Assembly: GCF_000255115.2 (NCBI RefSeq)
Contig: NC_018068.1
Span: 1 to 64,000, forward strand
DNA from: Desulfosporosinus acidiphilus SJ4
Lineage (GTDB): Bacteria > Bacillota > Desulfitobacteriia > Desulfitobacteriales > Desulfitobacteriaceae
Length of the DNA stretch: 64,000 bases
Direction of reading: 5' to 3'
Part shown: piece by piece, positions 45,065 through 54,371 of the stretch
How the letters are laid out: every line of letters starts with the position of its first letter
How positions within the stretch are numbered: the stretch's first letter is position 1
Made by a program: the position numbers and the translations under genes
Notes under the pieces: generated by a model
Seen by the model: only the letters and a program-made list of their open reading frames with translations
The model's database searches: none
What the model was told of the DNA's origin: nothing

Positions 45065-45875
45065 ATATATTAGACGTCTTGTAAGAGGTGGGGCACGCGC
45101 TCATAAATCTTTAGGCCAAGTTTTTTTAATCAGTGATCGGGTGATTGAAGGGATTGTTACGGCAAGTACGCTGAATCCGGACATTCCCCTAGTGGAAATT
45201 GGGCCTGGCTTGGGAGTGTTAACTCGGGTTTTGGCATCAAATATGGAAAAAATGTGGGCGGTAGAATTAGACAGTCATAAAATTGACACGTTAAAGAAAG
45301 AATTGCAGGGATTTTCTATTGATTTTATTCATCAAGATGCTCTTGAACTTAATTTAAGAGAACTATGGGGAGACAGAAAAGGATACTTAGTTGGAAATCT
45401 GCCTTATTACATAACAAGTCCCCTTATTATGCACTTTTTAGATCAAGAAGACGTTTTGAGCGGAATGACGATTATGGTGCAGAAAGAAGTAGCTGACAGG
45501 ATTGCTGCCCGTCCGGGAAGCAAGGCCTATGGGGTTTTGTCGGTAGCGGTCCAAATATCTGCTCAGGTTACAAAAGTGATGGATGTTATGCCCAGTGATT
45601 TTTGGCCGCAGCCAAAAGTAACTTCATCTGTGCTTCGTTTAGATCTTCGTTCCTATCCAGGGTTTGATGCAGATAAAAAGAGTTTTTTTCGTGTTGTCAA
45701 AGCCGCTTTCAGTCAGCGCCGCAAAACGTTGGGGAATTCCTTAACGGCGGGGTTAGGGTTAGAAAAAGGAGTCATTTTAAAACGAATGAGTGAGGCGGGA
45801 ATTTCTGATGGGCGGCGTGCCGAATCCTTAAGCATCGAAGAATTTCAAGTTTTGACAAAGGTATTTTTCCCTTAA
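45048..45875 (+). CDS. rsmA: 16S rRNA A1518/A1519 dimethyltransferase (KsgA)
   Basis: Dimethylates two adjacent adenines in helix 45 of 16S rRNA. The 275-aa protein has AHKSLGQVFLISD at the N-terminus, SAM motif I VEIGPGLGVLTRVL, the catalytic NLPYYI and the C-terminal PQPKVTSSVLRL. ATG 45048 has GAGGAGGT upstream and lies inside the end of rnmV; a start 48 nt earlier would extend further into it. A strong terminator follows. Confidence 0.97.
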   Translation: MENAAEYIRRLVRGGARAHKSLGQVFLISDRVIEGIVTASTLNPDIPLVEIGPGLGVLTRVLASNMEKMWAVELDSHKIDTLKKELQGFSIDFIHQDALELNLRELWGDRKGYLVGNLPYYITSPLIMHFLDQEDVLSGMTIMVQKEVADRIAARPGSKAYGVLSVAVQISAQVTKVMDVMPSDFWPQPKVTSSVLRLDLRSYPGFDADKKSFFRVVKAAFSQRRKTLGNSLTAGLGLEKGVILKRMSEAGISDGRRAESLSIEEFQVLTKVFFP

Positions 45876-45924
45876 TCGATTGTTTAATGGATTCATCAGA
45901 CAGCTTTTATAAGGTTATATCTAT

Positions 45925-45959
45925 GAAGCCCCAACATAGCGGGGCTTCATCTTTTTTTA
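45925..45959 (+). terminator. rnmV-rsmA terminator
   Basis: A perfect 8-bp GAAGCCCC/GGGGCTTC stem, then AT and CTTTTTTT. Confidence 0.9.
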
Positions 45960-46075
45960 CTCTGGTTTTTGCCCGGATATTTCCGAAGTCTAAGTGATCT
46001 TAGTCAAGCATAAAATTGGAGGAATTTCCGAACTCTATGAAAGCGATTTTAATTGGGATTGGAGGGGTGATTAAG

Positions 46076-46669
46076 TTGAGTAAGGAAAATAACCAACGAT
46101 TAATGAGGTGGTCAAATATTATTGCGACACTTGCAACAACTGTGTTAGCAGTAACCGCTTTAATAACTGTTTATTTGACGGTTGCGGCTTGGAAAGTGCA
46201 GCAGGAAACAACGCGTCCATACTTTGTTCTTAAAGAATCACCCCAAGTGGTTATGGGAAATGAACTGAGTTTAGAGTTAAAATTTAATAATGTTGGAGTT
46301 CATCCAGCGGTAAATTTATCGAGTGAAACCATCGTTTTTGATGGAAATTTATCGGGAGAGCCTGTTCACCACGATGAATCAGCAATTGTCAATGAAATTC
46401 CCAAAGATGCCTTATCAAGTCTGCTAATGACACTTCCCAACAATAAGGCAGATTACCAGCAATGTGATATCACGCCTCACTATGTCGTCGTGGACTTACA
46501 GTACGGTGATCCAATTTTAAATAAATCCTACAACCAAACAATTTATATGAAATGGAATGGAATTGAGAAAGGCAAGATTCAACCGACTGTCCATGTTAAT
46601 GTGAGTGAAAAGGCGAAGATTTTACAGTATTTTAAAACTCATGGGATTGACATTAAGGGTAGGAGTTAG
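46076..46669 (+). CDS. Single-pass membrane protein of unknown function
   Basis: I do not recognise this family. With TTG 46076 as start (GGAGGGG 8 nt upstream) the product is 197 aa; an ATG at 46037 would add 13 residues but has a badly spaced site. One membrane helix lies near the N-terminus (about 17-40, IIATLATTVLAVTALITVYL). The rest is a soluble, probably extracellular domain of beta-strand character with the segments RPYFVLKESPQVVMGN and ELKFNNVGVHPAVNL, which resemble an immunoglobulin-like or fibronectin-like sandwich. It stands alone between the rsmA terminator and a convergent glycosyltransferase gene. Confidence 0.65.
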   Translation: MSKENNQRLMRWSNIIATLATTVLAVTALITVYLTVAAWKVQQETTRPYFVLKESPQVVMGNELSLELKFNNVGVHPAVNLSSETIVFDGNLSGEPVHHDESAIVNEIPKDALSSLLMTLPNNKADYQQCDITPHYVVVDLQYGDPILNKSYNQTIYMKWNGIEKGKIQPTVHVNVSEKAKILQYFKTHGIDIKGRS

Positions 46670-46684
46670 CAAAGGAATTTTAGC

Positions 46685-47563
46685 TTAACCATTTACATCA
46701 TCAGACTTTGTAAAATTGCAAGCCAGGGTAGGGTTTCTGGGCAGAATAACATGCTGCTCGTAAAAAATATCCCGGGATTTTAACGCTTGTTCCCAAGTTT
46801 GAAGCAGGTCGAAGCGTCTTTCCGGATGATAACCAAGCAATTTATGTTTACCGAGAGACCGGCTTACAGGGAGATTTTGACTTAAATTAATTCCCATAAG
46901 GCAATCTCCGATAATGGTTTCGGCGATCAACCGGGCATGTTTCCGGTGTTTTCTGGGGGAATGCAGTCTTTGATGGGGAATCGATGTGGCTACTTTTATG
47001 ACAAGATCTAATTTTTTCGCCCAAAACAAGGAAAGCGGGGGAATTGCAATTGCTTCGATGGGGATGTTAGATAATGCCTTTTTCGAAAGGGCATGGGGTC
47101 CGTGGGTTGGAGTGGCAAGACCAAGGCTTTTAAACAGATCTAGTTCGCGATTAAGCTTTGCCCGGAATTTCAGGACAAGATTTGCAAGCTTCTGACGACT
47201 CGTTATATAGGGGTAACAATTTGTTAATGCAACATCTACTCCTGAGTCTACTGTGGTGATAAGAGAAAGCAGGTTTTGATAAATATCACCGGACATATCG
47301 CCATCGACAAAAAGGACTCCATCAACGTCTAAAGAGCGGGCGTAAAGTGCACCTGCCGCTCGGGGGATGTCAATGCCTAAAGGATCTGTAAAATATAGCA
47401 TATGGATACGTTGATCAGGAATAGAACGAGCAAGTTCCAGGGTTTGATCTGTGCACCCGTTGAGAACCATAATAATATAATCAACGGGAAGGCGCAAAAT
47501 CGTCGTTAAAACTGCCAAAATGCTCTTCTCCTCATTTTTTGCAGGTACGATAGCTGCAAACAT
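46685..47563 (-). CDS. Glycosyltransferase family 2 protein
   Basis: A 292-aa GT-A fold enzyme beginning MFAAIVPAKNEEKSILAVL, the GT2 N-terminal nucleotide-binding motif. It continues with VLNGCTDQTLELA and the DXD-equivalent VDGDMSG. There are no membrane helices. ATG 47563 has AAAGGAGG 10 nt upstream on the minus strand; a longer reading would overlap yabG. It is one of few minus-strand genes here and is divergent from yabG. The donor and acceptor are unknown; a spore-surface or envelope role is a guess from position only. Confidence 0.8.
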   Translation of the reverse strand: MFAAIVPAKNEEKSILAVLTTILRLPVDYIIMVLNGCTDQTLELARSIPDQRIHMLYFTDPLGIDIPRAAGALYARSLDVDGVLFVDGDMSGDIYQNLLSLITTVDSGVDVALTNCYPYITSRQKLANLVLKFRAKLNRELDLFKSLGLATPTHGPHALSKKALSNIPIEAIAIPPLSLFWAKKLDLVIKVATSIPHQRLHSPRKHRKHARLIAETIIGDCLMGINLSQNLPVSRSLGKHKLLGYHPERRFDLLQTWEQALKSRDIFYEQHVILPRNPTLACNFTKSDDVNG

Positions 47564-47654
47564 CCTTGCTCCTCCTTTGGGGTTTACTATCATTAGTATA
47601 TGTCGTTTAGAGGTGTGCGACATAAGATATAGCGAAAGGGAAGGAGGTAAGTTC

Positions 47655-48491
47655 ATGTATCATGCCGGAGATATTGTAGCAAGAATCTCACATCAACAGG
47701 ACATTTATTTTTATATCGTGAAAGTAACTGATGAAAATCAAGGCGAGCGTATGGCAATAATTAAAGGACTTAATTTAAGGCTGCTGGCCGACGCTCCGTT
47801 GTCAGATCTTGTGACCAAGAGTCCAACTGAAGTTATGAACTATGAACGAGAAGATAATAAAATGATCTATAAAAAGTTACACAAGCTTACGAGCCAGAGG
47901 AAGTCTGAGCACGATGATGCAAAGGAATATTTTGAAATTCCGGGTCGAGTTCTCCAACTGGATGGGGATCAAGACTATTTAAATCAATGTATCAGAACCT
48001 ATCGACAAATGGGAATAGAAGCTAAGGGAATTTGTAAAAGTGAGATTGAGCAGCCAAAAGTTATTCGTAAGGTTCTGGAAGAAAATCCAACAGACATTTT
48101 AGTATTGACAGGTCATGACGGGTTTCTTCGGGGAAAGAAGGACTTTCATAGCTTGGACAGTTATCGAAGTTCACGGTATTTTGTGGAATCAGTCTTTGAG
48201 GCCCGACGATTTCAGCCTAACCGGGATGGACTGGTAATTTTTGCCGGGGCTTGTCAATCCAACTATGAGGCTATTCTGGAAGCAGGAGCGAATTTTGCCT
48301 CATCTCCGAAACGTATGCTTATTCATGCCTTTGATCCGGTGTTTATTGTGGAGCGAATCGCTTTTACGCCAATGGACCAAATTGTCTCAGTAAAAGATAT
48401 TTTAATGCATACGATTACAGGGACAGATGGGGTCGGCGGGATAGAGACACGAGGCCAAATGAGGCGAGGTTACCCGAGGAGCCCTTATTAA
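47655..48491 (+). CDS. yabG: Sporulation-specific protease YabG
   Basis: Cysteine protease that processes spore coat proteins and prepro-SleC in clostridia. The 278-aa protein has the PF05582 pattern: MYHAGDIVARISHQQDIYF, a central GRVLQLDGDQDYL, ILVLTGHDGF, FAGACQSNYEAI (likely catalytic His and Cys) and TPMDQIVSVKDILMHTITGTDGVGG. AAGGAGGT lies 7 nt before ATG 47655. CATAAGATA at 47621-47629 fits the sigma-K -10 pattern CATANNNTA, but no clear -35 AC was placed. It is normally expressed late in the mother cell. Confidence 0.92.
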   Translation: MYHAGDIVARISHQQDIYFYIVKVTDENQGERMAIIKGLNLRLLADAPLSDLVTKSPTEVMNYEREDNKMIYKKLHKLTSQRKSEHDDAKEYFEIPGRVLQLDGDQDYLNQCIRTYRQMGIEAKGICKSEIEQPKVIRKVLEENPTDILVLTGHDGFLRGKKDFHSLDSYRSSRYFVESVFEARRFQPNRDGLVIFAGACQSNYEAILEAGANFASSPKRMLIHAFDPVFIVERIAFTPMDQIVSVKDILMHTITGTDGVGGIETRGQMRRGYPRSPY

Positions 48492-48514
48492 ATGTGTCAG
48501 AGGCAGGAGTGTCA

Positions 48515-48605
48515 GGGGGACGGTCCTTGTTGATCATTTTTTGTCAGGTGAGTGCCAAAGCGTCGAAGGGACGGTCCCTCTTTGAGTGTTAAAAGGACCG
48601 TCCCC
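48515..48605. repeat. GGGACGGTCC palindromic repeat cluster
   Basis: Three copies of a GC-rich core in 91 bp: GGGGACGGTCCTT (48516-48528), GGGACGGTCCC (48568-48578, itself a perfect palindrome) and AAGGACCGTCCCC (48593-48605, the inverted form of the first). The outer pair can form a long hairpin. It lies between convergent yabG and the L,D-transpeptidase gene and could act as a two-way terminator or a REP-like element. Confidence 0.75.
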
Positions 48606-48613
48606 ATTGACTG

Positions 48614-48949
48614 CTATGATTGTATTTTGACGGGTGTACCGATTTCGACATATTGGTAGAGGAGTTCGGCGTCGTGGTTATGCATACGGATACAGCCTAG
48701 AGATACAGCCTGACCAATGCTGGCAGGATTGTTCGTGCCGTGAATTCCATAACTCGGTAGAGAAAGCCCCATCCAACGGCTGCCGAAAACACCTCCGGGA
48801 TACATTGCTTTTGTGGCGATGTAGTAAAAACCATGGGGTGTGGGAGTTGAACTTTTGCCCACAGCAATGGGAAAACGATTGATTCGAATGTTGTCTTCGA
48901 AGAGTTCCAGCTGACGGCGGGCGGTGTGAATGACTATAGAACTGGGCAT
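48614..48949 (-). CDS. L,D-transpeptidase (YkuD domain)
   Basis: A 111-aa protein consisting of a bare YkuD catalytic domain with no signal peptide, membrane helix or LysM. The active-site signature is complete: IHGTNNPASIGQAVSLGCIRM, with catalytic Cys in GCIR and the His upstream. Such enzymes form 3-3 crosslinks in peptidoglycan; the lack of an export signal resembles B. subtilis spore-associated YkuD. AAAGGAGG lies 10 nt upstream of ATG 48949. It is convergent with yabG and divergent from cphB. Confidence 0.88.
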   Translation of the reverse strand: MPSSIVIHTARRQLELFEDNIRINRFPIAVGKSSTPTPHGFYYIATKAMYPGGVFGSRWMGLSLPSYGIHGTNNPASIGQAVSLGCIRMHNHDAELLYQYVEIGTPVKIQS

Positions 48950-49070
48950 GGCTTTAACCTCCTTTCTTTCGCTTAAAGGGTATATCTCATGGTATGTAAG
49001 GGATTCTTGAATGTTCGTTGCATAAATAAACCCACTTTAGGCGGAAAATAAAAGGACTGGAGGGATACAT

Positions 49071-49871
49071 TTGGCTGAACATGTGGAAGGAAGGCTGTTA
49101 ATTATTGGTGGTGCCGAAGATAAAAAAGGGGATTGCATCATTCTAAAGCGTTTTGTACAAGAAGCTGGTGGAAAGGAGAGCAGAATAACGGTTTTAACAG
49201 CTGCGACTGAACTCCCTCGTCAAGTGGGAAACGAGTATCATTCCTTGTTTCTTGAATTAGGGGCGCAGGAGGTTCAGGTACTTGACGTTTCTGATCGCTT
49301 ACAGGCTAATAGGAGAGAGATTGGAAAGGAGTTTGAAAACTCGACGGGAGTTTTTTTTACGGGTGGAGATCAATTAAGAATAACCGGCTTGTTAGGCGGG
49401 ACTACCTTAGGGCGAACACTTCAACAATTGTACGAACGTGGGGTCATTATTGCAGGTACCAGTGCAGGGGCTTCTGTAATGTCAGACACAATGATTGTGG
49501 GCGGCGAAGCGGGAACTGCAAAAAAAGACTCGTTAACAATGGCTCCAGGGCTCGGCTTTTTGCGTTCTGTAGTAATTGATCAGCATTTCGCCCAAAGGGG
49601 CCGGATAGGGAGGCTTTTATCGGCTATTTCTCATAATCCGTATGTTCTGGGAGTTGGCATCGATGAGGATACAGCGATTTTAGTACAAGCCGATGCCAGT
49701 TTTTTAGTGGTGGGCAGTAATACTGTAACAGTAGTGGATGCATCCTCTTCGACTACGACGAATGTTTCAGAAACTACCCAAGGGCAGTCCCTGGTATTAA
49801 GTCCCGTTTTGATGCATGTTCTATCAGATGGTTATGGTTTTGATTTAAAACGAAGGGAATCTTTACTTTAG
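49071..49871 (+). CDS. cphB: Cyanophycinase
   Basis: Serine-type exopeptidase that releases beta-Asp-Arg dipeptides from cyanophycin. The 266-aa protein begins GRLLIIGGAEDKKGD and has FFTGGDQLRI, the nucleophile elbow IIAGTSAGASVMSD and ISHNPYVLGVGIDEDTA, as in CphB and the related peptidase E group (S51). The start is TTG 49071 with GGAGGG 6 nt upstream. The cphA gene follows after 81 nt, so synthesis and breakdown of the polymer are encoded together. Confidence 0.93.
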   Translation: MAEHVEGRLLIIGGAEDKKGDCIILKRFVQEAGGKESRITVLTAATELPRQVGNEYHSLFLELGAQEVQVLDVSDRLQANRREIGKEFENSTGVFFTGGDQLRITGLLGGTTLGRTLQQLYERGVIIAGTSAGASVMSDTMIVGGEAGTAKKDSLTMAPGLGFLRSVVIDQHFAQRGRIGRLLSAISHNPYVLGVGIDEDTAILVQADASFLVVGSNTVTVVDASSSTTTNVSETTQGQSLVLSPVLMHVLSDGYGFDLKRRESLL

Positions 49872-49952
49872 AAGGTTTAAGGAATACCAAACGTAAAAAA
49901 GGTTAAAACTATCGTAGTATGATCCATGTTATGAAGGGAGAACAACAACATA

Positions 49953-52601
49953 ATGGAGATAAGAGAAATCCAAGCGATCGAAGGGGCAAATGTATATTGT
50001 CATAGGCCGATTATTCGAGCGATTGTGGATCTCCAAGAATGGACGGAACGATTCAGCAATACATTAGGCGATTTTTCGTCCCGTCTCATCCAAACCTTGC
50101 CATCCTTAAGTGAGCATTATTGTTCCAGGGGTAAGCCAGGCGGTTTTTTAGAACGCTTGCAAGAAGGAACATTGATTGGTCACGTCATTGAACATGTGAC
50201 AATTGAACTGTTGACACAAGCAGGACAAATCGTTAAATATGGCAAAACGATGGCTATCCTTGAAGAACCGGGTTGTTATGAAATTATTTTTAACTATGAG
50301 TCTAAGGAGGGAGCTATAGAAGCCTTTCGCCAAGGCTTTGCCTTAGTGAAAACCCTCTTAGAAAAGGGAACCTATAATGTAGCAGGGGCGATCTGTAAAA
50401 TTCAAAGCGTGATGGAGGACCATAAACTTGGAGTCTCAACGCAAATGATCGTAAATGCTTGCCTTGAGCGAGGGATTCCCGTATGTCGTTTAAATGGCGG
50501 CAGTTTGCTCCAATTGGGTTACGGCCGCAACCAACGGCGGATTCAAGCCACTGTCACTGGTGAAACTTCAAGCATAGGAGTAGATATCGCCTGTGATAAA
50601 GAACTAACTAAGAAGATCCTCAGTGAAGGAGGAATTCCGGTTCCTTGGGGTTATATCGTAAACACGGAAGAAGAAGCTGTACAAGCTTTCCTCGAAATGA
50701 ATGCTCCAGTGGTAATTAAGCCATTACGGGGCAATCAAGGGAAAGGAGTTACCTTACAGTTATCAAGCATTAGTGAAGTAAAATCTGCGTTTAAGGTCGC
50801 TCAAACTTATGGGGAATGGGTAGTCATCGAAGAATATATTTCGGGTCAGCATTATCGCTTGCTGGTCGTTGGGGATCGTTTGATAGCTGCATCCCAAAGA
50901 ATACCGGCTCATGTGGTAGGTGACGGAGTATCAACCATTGCTGAGTTAGTAGATAAGATAAACTGTGATCCGGAGCGTGGAGATGATCATGAAAAAGCCT
51001 TAACGAAAATCAAGATAGATCCCGTGGTACTATTAACTCTTTCCCAAAAACATATGACCATATCCTCCATTCCGCCTTTAGGAGAGACGGTGTATCTGCG
51101 GGATAGTGCTAATCTCAGCACCGGAGGCATAGCCTTGGATGTGACGGACCGGGTTCATCCCGATAATAAAGAGTTAGTGGTATATGCAGCAAAATTAATT
51201 GGGCTGGATGTAGCAGGAGTGGACTTGGTCATAGAAAATATTGAAGAATCCTATCGGAAGAAAAACGGACAAATTATCGAAGTTAATGCCGCACCGGGTA
51301 TACGAATGCATCATTTCCCAAGTATCGGCAAAGCCCGGGACGTGGGAAAGGCTATTCTTGAGCAAATTATGCCTTCCGGAAACGGAAGGATTCCCATAAT
51401 AGCCGTTACTGGAACAAATGGCAAAACGACTACAACGCGTATGATCAGCAAAATGCTGATTGATCAGCAGCTTAAAGTAGGAATGACCTCAACAGACGGC
51501 ATTTATTTCAATCAAAAGTTGTGGATAAAAGGGGACATGACAGGACCGGAAAGCGCCAAAATTGTCCTGAGGCATCCTGACATTCAGGCAGCAGTTTTAG
51601 AGACTGCCCGGGGAGGAATCCTAAGGGCCGGTTTAGGATATGACTATGCAGATATAGCAGTCATAACGAACGTGACAACAGACCATCTGGGTCAATATGG
51701 AATTGAAACCATTGAAGATATTGCACATGTCAAGAGTTTAATTGCGGAGGTGGTCAAGCCTCACAGCTATGTGATTTTGAACGCTGATGACCCCCAAGTT
51801 GTTGCTATGGCGAAACGTACCTCGGGACGAGTCATTTTATTCAGCACAGAGAAAGATAATTTACATGTTCGGAAGCATTTGGGGTTAGGTGGTACGGCTG
51901 TTTTCGTCTTACGCAATATGATTGTACTATGTCAAGGTTCGCAAAGCTCCAGAATCTGTTCAGTGAAACAGCTTCCGGTAACCTGGGGTGGCAGGGCCAA
52001 ACATAACATCCAAAACGCTTTAGCGGCTGTTGCAGCCGGATGGGCATTGGGATTAACCGCCTCAGCTATAAGAAATTCTCTGAAAGAATTTTCTTCAGAT
52101 ACTAATTATAATCGTGGTCGTTTAAATCTCTATGAGTTGAATGGTGTGCGAGTGGTCGTAGATTACGGCCATAATGCTGCAGGAATTCAAGAAGTGATTA
52201 ATACCTTGAGACAGTCAAACTGCAGTTCCCTGGTAGGTTGTATCACGGTTCCGGGGGATCGCCCTGACGAGTTGGTACGTGAAGTTGGCAGAGTAGCTGC
52301 CCTAGGTTTTAATCGGCTTGTGATTCGGGAAGATAAAGATTTACGTGGAAGAAAACCGGGAGAAATTGCTCAGCTTCTTTATGACGAAGCTGTCCGTTGC
52401 GGAATAGATAAAAATAAGATCATGGTTGTTCTTCCGGAGATTGAAGCATTTCGCCAAGGCTTAGATGCTTGTAAGCCCGGAGAAACTTTTGTCATGTTCT
52501 TCGAACATCTTGAACCCATAGAAGAGGAAATTCAACGGAGGTTGAAACTGCAAGCAGAACGCAAAGACCTTACACACCACGAATTGGCAGTGGGTGGCTG
52601 A
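49953..52601 (+). CDS. cphA: Cyanophycin synthetase
   Basis: Makes the nitrogen store cyanophycin (poly-Asp with Arg side chains) from Asp, Arg and ATP. The 882-aa protein has an N-terminal domain (about 1-160), an ATP-grasp domain (VVIKPLRGNQGKGVTLQ, VDLVIEN..IEVNAAPGIRMHHFP) and a Mur-ligase-like domain with P-loop VTGTNGKTTTTRM (about 485-498) and VVDYGHNAAG. This is the CphA1 domain layout, full length. GAAGGGAG precedes the ATG. Confidence 0.96.
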   Translation: MEIREIQAIEGANVYCHRPIIRAIVDLQEWTERFSNTLGDFSSRLIQTLPSLSEHYCSRGKPGGFLERLQEGTLIGHVIEHVTIELLTQAGQIVKYGKTMAILEEPGCYEIIFNYESKEGAIEAFRQGFALVKTLLEKGTYNVAGAICKIQSVMEDHKLGVSTQMIVNACLERGIPVCRLNGGSLLQLGYGRNQRRIQATVTGETSSIGVDIACDKELTKKILSEGGIPVPWGYIVNTEEEAVQAFLEMNAPVVIKPLRGNQGKGVTLQLSSISEVKSAFKVAQTYGEWVVIEEYISGQHYRLLVVGDRLIAASQRIPAHVVGDGVSTIAELVDKINCDPERGDDHEKALTKIKIDPVVLLTLSQKHMTISSIPPLGETVYLRDSANLSTGGIALDVTDRVHPDNKELVVYAAKLIGLDVAGVDLVIENIEESYRKKNGQIIEVNAAPGIRMHHFPSIGKARDVGKAILEQIMPSGNGRIPIIAVTGTNGKTTTTRMISKMLIDQQLKVGMTSTDGIYFNQKLWIKGDMTGPESAKIVLRHPDIQAAVLETARGGILRAGLGYDYADIAVITNVTTDHLGQYGIETIEDIAHVKSLIAEVVKPHSYVILNADDPQVVAMAKRTSGRVILFSTEKDNLHVRKHLGLGGTAVFVLRNMIVLCQGSQSSRICSVKQLPVTWGGRAKHNIQNALAAVAAGWALGLTASAIRNSLKEFSSDTNYNRGRLNLYELNGVRVVVDYGHNAAGIQEVINTLRQSNCSSLVGCITVPGDRPDELVREVGRVAALGFNRLVIREDKDLRGRKPGEIAQLLYDEAVRCGIDKNKIMVVLPEIEAFRQGLDACKPGETFVMFFEHLEPIEEEIQRRLKLQAERKDLTHHELAVGG

Positions 52602-52634
52602 TATTTAGAAAGATACAGTAAGACATTAACTCAC

Positions 52635-52664
52635 GAAGCGAGGGATATTCTTCGCTTCTTTTCT
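52635..52664 (+). terminator. cphBA terminator
   Basis: GAAGCGA/TCGCTTC stem with a 10-nt loop, followed by TTTTCT. Confidence 0.75.
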
Positions 52665-52787
52665 ATTGCCCGAAAGGGATGGCCGAGTGTTTCTTAATTT
52701 AATTTTCTTGAAGAGTGCTGGAATCCTACGTAAATATATGTATAATAAAAGGAAATGCATCCCTAATGTTCGGAGATGGTGAGACAA

Positions 52788-53654
52788 ATGAAACAATCCT
52801 TCGTTACAACGTTCGCTCATGCAAAGATAAATTTGGCCTTAGCGGTATTAGGAATCAGGGATGACGGATATCATGAACTTCAAAGTGTGATGCAGTCTAT
52901 TGACTTACATGACGTAGTGAGGGTACGGCGTGCCGGTGAGAAAGTGACCTGCCACTGCGGAGAGTTAAGCGGCAGCGGGAATATTGCCCACATAGCGGCT
53001 GAGTTGTTTTTGCAAGAACTTGGCTTGTCAGAAGGAGTAGAAATTCACATTGAGAAGCATATCCCAATTCAGGCCGGATTGGCAGGCGGGAGCAGCGATG
53101 CTGCGGCTACCCTTCGCTTATTAAATAAGCTGTTTGATAATCCCTTAACAAAAAAAACGTTGTTAGAACTCGCTGGGAAGTGTGGCGCTGATGTGGCATT
53201 TTGCCTTGGAGGCGGAACTATGTGGGCTGCGGGGCGTGGGGAAGAACTTGATTTTTTACCGAAAGCCCCTTGCTTGGACTTGGTCTTAGTTAAGCCGAGA
53301 GCAGGAGTCAATACACGGGAAGCTTATCAAAGGTTCGACAGGGATGGAAGGAGCGGGTTTCTCGTAAGAGCGGATTGGGAAAACGCTTTAAGGGAATCTT
53401 CGCCGCAGCAGATAGCGGCCCTGCTATATAATGATTTAGAGATTGCCTCGATTCCTCTGGTTCCGGAAATATCTGATCTTAAGCAGCAACTGTTGGCCGA
53501 GAAGTGCTATGGGGCTCTAATGTCAGGCAGCGGTTCCTGTGTCTTTGGGATTGCCCAAAGTGGTGAACATGCACGGCAAGTTGCTGAAAAACTGAAAAAT
53601 AGAGGTCATAAAAACGTTTGGGTGACTAAAACAGCTGATCATGAATCAATGTAA
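52788..53654 (+). CDS. ispE: 4-diphosphocytidyl-2-C-methyl-D-erythritol kinase
   Basis: GHMP kinase of the MEP isoprenoid pathway. The 288-aa protein has AHAKINLALAVLGIRDDGYHEL at the N-terminus, the ATP loop PIQAGLAGGSSDAAATL, and MSGSGSCVFGI near the C-terminus. ATG 52788 (MKQSFVT) is preferred; an ATG 12 nt earlier lies too close to its GGAG. A perfect TATAAT at 52741-52746 may be the -10 of its promoter, but no good -35 is visible. Confidence 0.95.
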   Translation: MKQSFVTTFAHAKINLALAVLGIRDDGYHELQSVMQSIDLHDVVRVRRAGEKVTCHCGELSGSGNIAHIAAELFLQELGLSEGVEIHIEKHIPIQAGLAGGSSDAAATLRLLNKLFDNPLTKKTLLELAGKCGADVAFCLGGGTMWAAGRGEELDFLPKAPCLDLVLVKPRAGVNTREAYQRFDRDGRSGFLVRADWENALRESSPQQIAALLYNDLEIASIPLVPEISDLKQQLLAEKCYGALMSGSGSCVFGIAQSGEHARQVAEKLKNRGHKNVWVTKTADHESM

Positions 53655-53673
53655 TATGAAAGGGGATATATGA

Positions 53674-54369
53674 ATGGAAAAACGATTATTACCGGTAGTG
53701 CTTGATGGTTATAAGCCTTTGCGGGAAATTGTTTTTGAGTCTATGCGCGAGGCAATCCTCAATGGAGTACTTGAGCCGGGAGAGCGATTAATGGAAATTC
53801 AACTGGCTGAGGAAATGGGCGTAAGCAGAACTCCTGTGCGTGAAGCCATTCGCAAGTTGGAACTTGAAAATTTCGTTGTGATGATTCCGCGCAAAGGGGC
53901 CTATGTGGCAGGAGTTTCCCTAAAAGATGTGGCGGATGTTTTCGAGATTCGTTCCGCCCTGGAGGGCTTGGCCGCAGGCTTGGCTGCAGAGCGGGTGACG
54001 GATGAAGAATTGGAACAAATGGAGCAGGTCTTATTTTACCGGGCAAATGAAGGCGAGATGAATTTGGAACAAATTGTTCAATCAGATACAGATTTTCATG
54101 CGCTTGTTTATAAGGCAAGCCGTAACGAACGCTTAATTCAGATTTTAGCGAATCTGCGAGAACAAATTCAGCGTTTCCGAGCCACATCATTAGCAGTTCC
54201 CGGACGGAACAAAGATGCTATTGAAGAACATCGTATGATTGTAGAAGCATTACGAAATCATAACAGTGAGGAAGCACAATCATTGGCGATGGCTCATATT
54301 GTGACTGCTGAGAATGTTATGTTTGAGACCATGAGAGCGAAGAATGATCCTGGTAAGGCGGAACAATAA
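53674..54369 (+). CDS. GntR-family (FadR/FCD type) transcriptional regulator
   Basis: A 231-aa regulator with an N-terminal winged helix (LREIVFESMREAILNGVLEPGERL and VSRTPVREAIRKLELE) and a C-terminal FCD effector domain with the metal-binding pattern (FEIRSALEGLAAGLAAER, SDTDFHALVYKAS, EEHRMIVEAL). The ligand is not known. It lies between ispE and purR and is 2 nt from purR, so they are likely co-transcribed; this gene is an insertion relative to the B. subtilis ispE-purR order. Confidence 0.92.
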   Translation: MEKRLLPVVLDGYKPLREIVFESMREAILNGVLEPGERLMEIQLAEEMGVSRTPVREAIRKLELENFVVMIPRKGAYVAGVSLKDVADVFEIRSALEGLAAGLAAERVTDEELEQMEQVLFYRANEGEMNLEQIVQSDTDFHALVYKASRNERLIQILANLREQIQRFRATSLAVPGRNKDAIEEHRMIVEALRNHNSEEAQSLAMAHIVTAENVMFETMRAKNDPGKAEQ

Positions 54370-54371
54370 TC

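Noticed and set aside
53759-54190. A 143-codon frame antisense to the GntR regulator
   Set aside because: Proline- and serine-rich shadow of a well-supported gene; no start signals.
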